64,000 nucleotides of DNA, from contig NZ_QQAK01000011.1 of NCBI RefSeq assembly GCF_003384035.1, positions 248,001-312,000 of the forward strand, read 5' to 3'. Positions within the stretch are counted from its first letter, which is position 1. The number at the start of each line of letters is the position of its first letter. The notes beneath the pieces are model-generated. The model ran no database searches. It was not told the DNA's origin and saw only the letters and a list, made by a program, of their open reading frames with translations. This document shows positions 59,519 through 64,000 of the stretch, piece after piece. The position numbers were made by a program, and so were the translations under genes. Source of the stretch: Sporosarcina sp. BI001-red (lineage in GTDB: Bacteria; Bacillota; Bacilli; Bacillales_A; Planococcaceae).

Positions 59519-60016
59519 ATGAAAGTAATTATCACGGGAGACACTCATATTCCAGGCAGAGGAAGTAAATTACCGAGTCGGTTGCTTAATGCATGTAACG
59601 ATGCCGACCTCATTATCCACACAGGTGATTGGTGTTCTCCTGAAGTGTTTAAAACACTCTCTAGTTTAGCAGAGGTGAAAGGTGTCTATGGCAATGTGGA
59701 TGGAGAGGAGATGCGTGCTCTTGTTCCAGCACAGCAGCTGATCAATATTGGAGGACTACGGATGGGACTAGTCCACGGTCATGGGGACAAGAAAACGACC
59801 GAGCAGCGTGCGGTCGAAGCGTTTGCCGAGGAGCAAGTGGATGTCATCGTCTTCGGCCATTCACACATTCCAGTTATTAAGTATTTCAAAGGGAGGCTTC
59901 TCATGAATCCGGGTTCCCCTACGGACAAGCGTAAATTACCGTTCTATTCATTTATCACACTGGAAATTGGAGATGAAATTCGTCCTGAACTCATTCTCTT
60001 TCGAGACAAGTCTTAA
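59519..60016 (+). CDS. YfcE/MJ0936-family metallophosphoesterase
   Basis: 165 residues with all five calcineurin-like motifs: GDTHIPGRG, HTGDWCSPE, GVYGNVDGEE, LVHGHGDK, VFGHSHIPV. These residues bind two divalent ions. Family members hydrolyse small phosphodiesters in vitro and the physiological substrate is unknown. The start is the ATG at 59519, with AAAGGATGG upstream; the frame extends to 59495 without a site. Confidence 0.9.
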   Translation: MKVIITGDTHIPGRGSKLPSRLLNACNDADLIIHTGDWCSPEVFKTLSSLAEVKGVYGNVDGEEMRALVPAQQLINIGGLRMGLVHGHGDKKTTEQRAVEAFAEEQVDVIVFGHSHIPVIKYFKGRLLMNPGSPTDKRKLPFYSFITLEIGDEIRPELILFRDKS

Positions 60017-60087
60017 TGTACTGGACAGTATGATTACCGTTAAAATACGTATGCTACTGGTGAATTGAACAGGAGGGCGCTTTAATA

Positions 60088-60435
60088 ATGGAGGAGTATT
60101 CAGCAGATAGCGTTTTAAAAGGGTATAAAGAAGGGATGGGACAGTTTACTGAACAATTACCAGACATCGGCAGCGGGTTCCACTCCTTTACAGAAAGTTG
60201 CTTTGCAGAGGGAGCTCTTGATAGCAAACAGAAGCAGCTGATTGCACTTGCTCTCAGCGTCTATGCCGACGATAAAACCTGTATGTCCTTCCACGCAAAG
60301 GGCTGTGTTGACGCTGGTTGCACAGAAAAGGAAGTGCTAGAAGCGTGCAGTATAGCCGCTGCATTAGGAAGTGGTGCCGTGATGAGTCGGACGGTTACTT
60401 GTTTGAGTGAGATGTTTCAACAATTTCAACAGTGA
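60088..60435 (+). CDS. Carboxymuconolactone decarboxylase / AhpD-like protein
   Basis: 115 residues, all helical. The family motif is present as DKTCMSFHAKGCVDAGCTEKEVLEA. The His and the second Cys of the usual CxxC are kept (C-x3-H), but the first Cys is Asp (DKTC), so the redox pair of AhpD is not complete. It resembles the small YurZ-type proteins of Bacillales. Peroxidase activity is therefore doubtful. GGAGGG precedes the ATG. Followed by a terminator and the second repeat array. Confidence 0.85.
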   Translation: MEEYSADSVLKGYKEGMGQFTEQLPDIGSGFHSFTESCFAEGALDSKQKQLIALALSVYADDKTCMSFHAKGCVDAGCTEKEVLEACSIAAALGSGAVMSRTVTCLSEMFQQFQQ

Positions 60436-60438
60436 CAG

Positions 60439-60488
60439 AAAAAGCTATCTAGTGAACACCGTTGCGGTTGTTGGCTAGGTAGCTTTTT
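60439..60488 (+). terminator. Terminator directly before repeat array 2
   Basis: AAAAAGCTATCTAG pairs with CTAGGTAGCTTTTT with one mismatch, around a GC-containing loop. The T run ends 4 bases before the first repeat monomer. Confidence 0.75.
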
Positions 60489-60492
60489 GGGA

Positions 60493-60804
60493 TTTATGAT
60501 CACTTTCCTAGGTTTATGAGCGCTTTTCATGTTTTATGATCACTTTCCCAGGTTTATGAGCACTTTTCATGTTTTATGATCACTTTCCTGGGTTTATGAG
60601 CACTTCTCATGTTTTATTATCACTTTCCTGGGTTTATGAGCGCTTTTCATGTTTTATGATCACTTTCCTGGGTTTATGAGCACTTTTCATGTTTTATGAT
60701 CACTTTCCTAGGTTTATTAGCGCTTTTCATGCTTTATGATCACTTTCCTGGGTTTATGAGCGCTTTTCATGTTTTATGATCACTTTCCTAGGTTTATCAG
60801 TGTC
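60493..60804 (+). repeat. Phased 20-bp tandem array with alternating B and A monomers (array 2)
   Basis: Fifteen complete 20-base monomers from 60493 to 60792, then a decayed partial. Type B: TTTATGATCACTTTC with linker CTAGG or CTGGG; type A: TTTATGAGCGCTTTT or TTTATGAGCACTTTT with linker CATGT. The alternation is strict and there are no indels. Seven of the eight B units keep GATC; four A units keep AGCGCT. The core is the same as array 1, but the linkers differ. It lies between the convergent AhpD-like and FetB-like genes and starts right after a terminator. Confidence 0.95.
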
Positions 60805-60844
60805 CAAACGTCATTGAAACGGTTGGGATATCACTGGCTCAAGC

Positions 60845-61603
60845 TTAATCCAAGTCTATCTTCAATAGCTGCATCCGTTCCGTAAACAAACTTCGATAGG
60901 ATAAAAAGCCGAGCAACACACTCGTCATCGCTGCAGTTGCCAGTAATAAAAACACTACGAGCAATTGAAATTGAACCGCCTGGATAGGATCCGCCCCTGC
61001 GATGATCTGCCCACTCATCATGCCAGGAAGTTGTACGAGTCCAATTGTCTTCTGGCTTTCAATCGTTGGGATCATGCTGGCCTGAATGGATTTCAGTAAC
61101 TGACGATTGATGGACTGCTTTGGAGTTCCACCAAGGGATAGGATCAGTTCGCTTTCATCACGGTGTGCTTCCACTTCTGCTGTAAAACGGTTTAAAAACA
61201 AAATCGCAAGAACCATTGAATTTCCGATAACCATACCACTTAATGAGATAATGTATTGAGCAGTTGCAGGAACAATATGTAATCCAAGTAATACAGTTTG
61301 CGTCAACACTTCAATCGCAACAAACGTGACAAATAACTTCCAGGTGATTCCTTTAATTGCTTTTCCTTTATGGCGAGCATTTTGTACAGCGGCGACAATC
61401 ATCAACAGTACCATTAAGATGATAAAAATAGGATGTTCTGAATCGAACACAAACTTCAATACGAAGCCCACCGCTATGAGCTGAATAGTTGAACGAAGCG
61501 CCGCAACCATCGTATCTCGTTCCAGTCCAAGATTCAGTGTTTTTGATAACAATAAAGGGATAAATACAAATAGTAACGTTAAACTTAATGTCATCCAACT
61601 CAC
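60845..61603 (-). CDS. fetB: FetB/UPF0014-family ABC permease
   Basis: 252 residues with seven membrane helices. UPF0014 motifs: LGLERDTMVAALRSTIQLIAVGFVLKFVF, IISLSGMVIGNSMVLAILFLNR, ELILSLGGTPKQSINRQLLKSIQASMIPTI and LVQLPGMMSGQIIAGADPIQAVQFQLLV. In E. coli FetAB exports iron and protects against oxidative stress; iron export here is inference. The ATG overlaps the ATPase gene by 4 bases. No substrate-binding protein is present, as expected for this exporter type. Confidence 0.9.
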   Translation of the reverse strand: MSWMTLSLTLLFVFIPLLLSKTLNLGLERDTMVAALRSTIQLIAVGFVLKFVFDSEHPIFIILMVLLMIVAAVQNARHKGKAIKGITWKLFVTFVAIEVLTQTVLLGLHIVPATAQYIISLSGMVIGNSMVLAILFLNRFTAEVEAHRDESELILSLGGTPKQSINRQLLKSIQASMIPTIESQKTIGLVQLPGMMSGQIIAGADPIQAVQFQLLVVFLLLATAAMTSVLLGFLSYRSLFTERMQLLKIDLD

Positions 61604-62349
61604 GATAACACTCCTTTCACAAACCGCTTTACGTCTTCATCTTCTGATGCATAAATCTCTTCTTTGGTGCCCACTTCACGCAACTGTCCATCCACCATTA
61701 CCCAGAAATACTCCCCTATTCGATTTGCCTGTTCCAAATTATGAGTGATCCAAACGATTGTAATCTTCTCAGTGTCCTTTAATTTGACGATCAAGTCTTC
61801 AATCTCTTGAAGGGAAGATGGATCAAGAGATGCTGTAATTTCATCTAACAACAAGATTTTGGATTCATTTAATAACGTACGGGCAATAGATACTTTTTGC
61901 TTTTGCCCTCCTGATAGTTCGCGAGCATCTCTTGTGAGAAGAGACGTAGGAAGTCCTACACGTTCCATAGTGGCGATTGCTTGTTCTTCGGACAAAGTTT
62001 TTCCACGTAGCTGTAATGGAAGGGCTAAATTAGCCTGCACCGTGCCTTGTATCATTGGCGAACTTTGCAGCACGATTCCAACATGTCTTCTGACTGACAG
62101 TGGGGATTGTTCTTCAATACGCTTCCCCTCTATGTAAATGCCACCTTGTACGGGACTGATAAGGCCATTGCATAACTTTAACAATGTCGTTTTCCCCGCT
62201 CCCGAAGGTCCGATCAATGCAGTAATGTTACCCGTTGGAAACTGTCCACTCACTTTTTTTATAATATCTGTATGATTCGCACGATAACTCACACCATCTA
62301 GCCGAATGGCGGGTGATGGAGATACGATATCTCCATTTTCTTGATTCAT
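61600..62349 (-). CDS. fetA: FetA-like ABC transporter ATP-binding protein
   Basis: 249 residues. Walker A GPSGAGKTTLLKLCNGL, Q-loop VLQSSPM, signature ELSGGQKQKVSIARTLL, Walker B ILLLDEITASLDP with Glu replaced by the pattern DEIT, and the H-loop VWITHNLEQ. It pairs with the UPF0014 permease overlapping it downstream, so metal export is likely. The ATG at 62349 leaves about 145 bases to the divergent potassium channel gene. Confidence 0.9.
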   Translation of the reverse strand: MNQENGDIVSPSPAIRLDGVSYRANHTDIIKKVSGQFPTGNITALIGPSGAGKTTLLKLCNGLISPVQGGIYIEGKRIEEQSPLSVRRHVGIVLQSSPMIQGTVQANLALPLQLRGKTLSEEQAIATMERVGLPTSLLTRDARELSGGQKQKVSIARTLLNESKILLLDEITASLDPSSLQEIEDLIVKLKDTEKITIVWITHNLEQANRIGEYFWVMVDGQLREVGTKEEIYASEDEDVKRFVKGVLS

Positions 62350-62495
62350 ATCCTACAACCTCCGATCGTATAGATCTTATCATTTTTCCAACCTTTAATA
62401 TTTCCGATTTATTCCACCCATTGACCTATTGTAATTTTTCCATTTCGATCAATAATCAAACCATACCATATCTTGTTCCCCAGGGAGGTCTTGCC

Positions 62496-63827
62496 ATGCA
62501 TAAATCGTTCATCCGTAAGAAAAGGCGGATCACTCCACCGGTTCTTATAGCAAGCAGTTTTTTAGTTACAATACTTATCGGTACAGCTTTGCTAAAACTC
62601 CCCTTTGCAACAACTGTTCCTATTACTTGGACCAACGCACTATTTACTGCAACGTCTGCGACAACCGTAACAGGACTAAGCGTTTTCGATGTCGCTACTA
62701 CGCTCACGCTATTCGGTGAAATTGTGCTTCTTGCCCTCATTCAAGTTGGTGGCGTTGGATTAATGGCTTTCGCTGTCGCCATTCTTATTGTGCTTGGACG
62801 GAAAGTGGGTATGAAAAACCGGATATTTCTTCAAGAGTCCTTCAGTCAACAATCGATTGGGGGAACCGTTAAATTTCTAAAAAGCATTCTGGTGTTTGTA
62901 TTCATAACAGAAGGAATCGCATTTATTTTATTATCACTTTTCTGGGTCCCGGAATTCGGTTGGAAACAAGGCCTCTACTACAGTCTATTCCATGTCGTTT
63001 CAGCCTTTAACAACGCGGGGTTCTCTTTGTTTCCCGACAATTTAATGAGTTTTGCAGGTAATCTACCCGTTACACTTATTCTCTCTTCACTCTTCATCAT
63101 CGGTGGACTTGGTTTTACGGTCGTCATGGAGGTTGTTGTAAAGCGATCTCTTAAAAAATGGTCACTTCATACGAAAATGATGCTTGCTGGGACACTAACC
63201 GTCAACCTAATTGCCACATTCTTATTCTTTGTGCTGGAGTATCACAACATGAAGACGATTGGCAACATGTCTTTCGTGGATAAAGCGCAGACCTCTTACT
63301 TTCAAGCTGTTACGCCGAGGACAGCTGGTTTCAACATGGTACCTATCGGCGATATGGAGGACAGTTCTCTCTTACTGACATTGTTGCTCATGTTCATCGG
63401 CGGAGGGAGCGCTTCTACAGCATCAGGAATTAAACTAACTACATTCATCGTCATCGTAGTCGCAACGCTGGCGTATTTTAGAGGGGGGACGGAGCCACAC
63501 CTATTCAAAAGAACGATTAAATCAGAAATCATTTTCCGTTCTCTAGCTATTGCAGCCGTTAGTTCCATGCTCGTATTCACAGCATTCTTTTTGTTGACTA
63601 TCACTGAACCATTTCCTTTCCTTCCTTTGCTTATGGAGACGATGTCGGCATTCGGTACCGTAGGACTGTCCGTTGGAATTACAGGTGATTTGAGTCCAGC
63701 CGGGGAGTGGATTATTTGTGCGGTGATGTTTTTAGGAAGAATCGGACCGCTGACACTATTTTTCCTTCTGATTCGTCCTAAGAAAGAGTCTTTCAAGTAT
63801 TCATACGACCGCGTCCATACAGGATGA
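62496..63827 (+). CDS. TrkH/KtrB-family potassium uptake subunit
   Basis: 443 residues, the length of KtrB or KtrD in Bacillales. Four M1-P-M2 repeats with filter loops: TATSATTVTGLSVFD, VSAFNNAGFSLF, TPRTAGFNM and SAFGTVGLSVGI; the glycine of each filter is present. It forms a membrane dimer and works with a cytosolic KtrA/KtrC ring, whose gene is not in this window. It mediates K+ uptake, often in osmotic adaptation. The start is the ATG at 62496 with GGGAGGTC 6 bases upstream; the open frame to 62313 would overlap the divergent fetA and has no site. Confidence 0.92.
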   Translation: MHKSFIRKKRRITPPVLIASSFLVTILIGTALLKLPFATTVPITWTNALFTATSATTVTGLSVFDVATTLTLFGEIVLLALIQVGGVGLMAFAVAILIVLGRKVGMKNRIFLQESFSQQSIGGTVKFLKSILVFVFITEGIAFILLSLFWVPEFGWKQGLYYSLFHVVSAFNNAGFSLFPDNLMSFAGNLPVTLILSSLFIIGGLGFTVVMEVVVKRSLKKWSLHTKMMLAGTLTVNLIATFLFFVLEYHNMKTIGNMSFVDKAQTSYFQAVTPRTAGFNMVPIGDMEDSSLLLTLLLMFIGGGSASTASGIKLTTFIVIVVATLAYFRGGTEPHLFKRTIKSEIIFRSLAIAAVSSMLVFTAFFLLTITEPFPFLPLLMETMSAFGTVGLSVGITGDLSPAGEWIICAVMFLGRIGPLTLFFLLIRPKKESFKYSYDRVHTG

Positions 63828-63835
63828 CAAAAAAG

Positions 63836-63878
63836 ATACCTCCATACGCCTGCTTATGCAGATGTATGGAGGTATTAT
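63836..63878 (+). terminator. Rho-independent terminator of the potassium transporter gene
   Basis: ATACCTCCATAC (63836-63847) pairs perfectly with GTATGGAGGTAT (63864-63875). The T tract is short (TATTATG). Confidence 0.7.
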
Positions 63879-63924
63879 GATAGACATCGGTGCTTTCAGG
63901 TTGTGCGGATGGTTACCTCTATAG

Positions 63925-63984
63925 GTTATGATCACTTTTCAACATTTATGAGCATTTATCCATATTTATGAGCACTTCCCATAT
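63925..63984 (+). repeat. Start or remnant of a third 20-bp array (array 3)
   Basis: Three monomers in exact 20-base phase: GTTATGATCACTTTTC (63925), TTTATGAGCATTTATC (63945), TTTATGAGCACTTCCC (63965). These follow the B, A, A order, so the strict alternation is lost at this edge. The sequence after 63985 decays. The window ends at 64000, so it cannot be told whether this is the degenerate end of a longer array. Confidence 0.75.
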
Positions 63985-64000
63985 TCACATCACACTAATC

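Noticed and set aside
60493..60804. Protein-coding tandem repeat
   Set aside because: Twenty bases is not a multiple of three and TAA/TGA stops recur in every frame on both strands.
1..64000. tRNA, rRNA, insertion sequences or prophage
   Set aside because: No tRNA cloverleaf, rRNA core sequence, transposase motif or phage structural gene was seen on either strand.

Overview
The window is a gene-dense stretch of chromosome from a low-to-moderate G+C Gram-positive bacterium. Strong AAGGAGG-type ribosome binding sites, frequent TTG and GTG starts, a T-box leader, YkfA/YkfC, RocB, OpuC, SwrC-like and YusW-like proteins all point to Bacillales. The gene mix, with a PTS apparently built around N-acetylglucosamine, suggests a Sporosarcina-like member of Planococcaceae; that family call is inference. 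I see no rRNA, tRNA, prophage, insertion sequence or CRISPR array. It reads as core chromosome with some accessory catabolic genes.

Layout. 1-6 kb: tail of an alkyltransferase-like protein, mscL, a 30-residue membrane peptide, a VOC protein, a coiled-coil orphan, an acyl-CoA thioesterase, a murein-peptide pair (ykfA-ykfC) and a DUF4003 protein. 6-12.5 kb: trpEDCFBA on the minus strand behind a Trp T-box leader, with no trpG. 12.5-18 kb: an rRNA pseudouridine synthase, a polar amino acid ABC transporter with two tandem binding proteins, and mgtE. 18-27.5 kb: a CoA transferase, a PAS-GGDEF-EAL protein, a methyltransferase, a CorA-type transporter, a CBS-domain protein and a TetR/MFS pair. 27.5-34.3 kb: an ABC1/UbiB kinase-like protein, an OpuC-type osmoprotectant transporter whose permease and binding protein are fused and appear to start at ATT, and a YeiH/LysR divergent pair. 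34.9-46 kb: a GlcD-like oxidase, a lipoprotein, and a minus-strand N-acetylglucosamine PTS locus (EIIA, nagE, nagA, GntR regulator, SIS protein, ptsH, ptsI), then RocB. 46-53 kb: a pseudouridine catabolic pair (psuK-psuG), a nucleobase permease, a gamma-glutamyltransferase-family enzyme and an oxalate decarboxylase. 53-64 kb: an RND exporter, guaC, several housekeeping or membrane genes, a truncated DUF421 gene, a FetAB-like ABC pair and a TrkH/KtrB potassium channel subunit.

The most unusual feature is a family of intergenic tandem arrays (34521-34850, 60493-60804, 63925-63984). Each is built from 20-bp monomers with no indels. Two core types alternate strictly in the two long arrays, one carrying TGATCA and the other AGCGCT or a close variant. 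The two complete arrays lie between convergent genes. All three read in the same direction on the plus strand. The core is shared between arrays, but the roughly 6-nt linker is array-specific. The layout resembles enterobacterial BIMEs, but the sequence is unrelated and I do not know of a described function.
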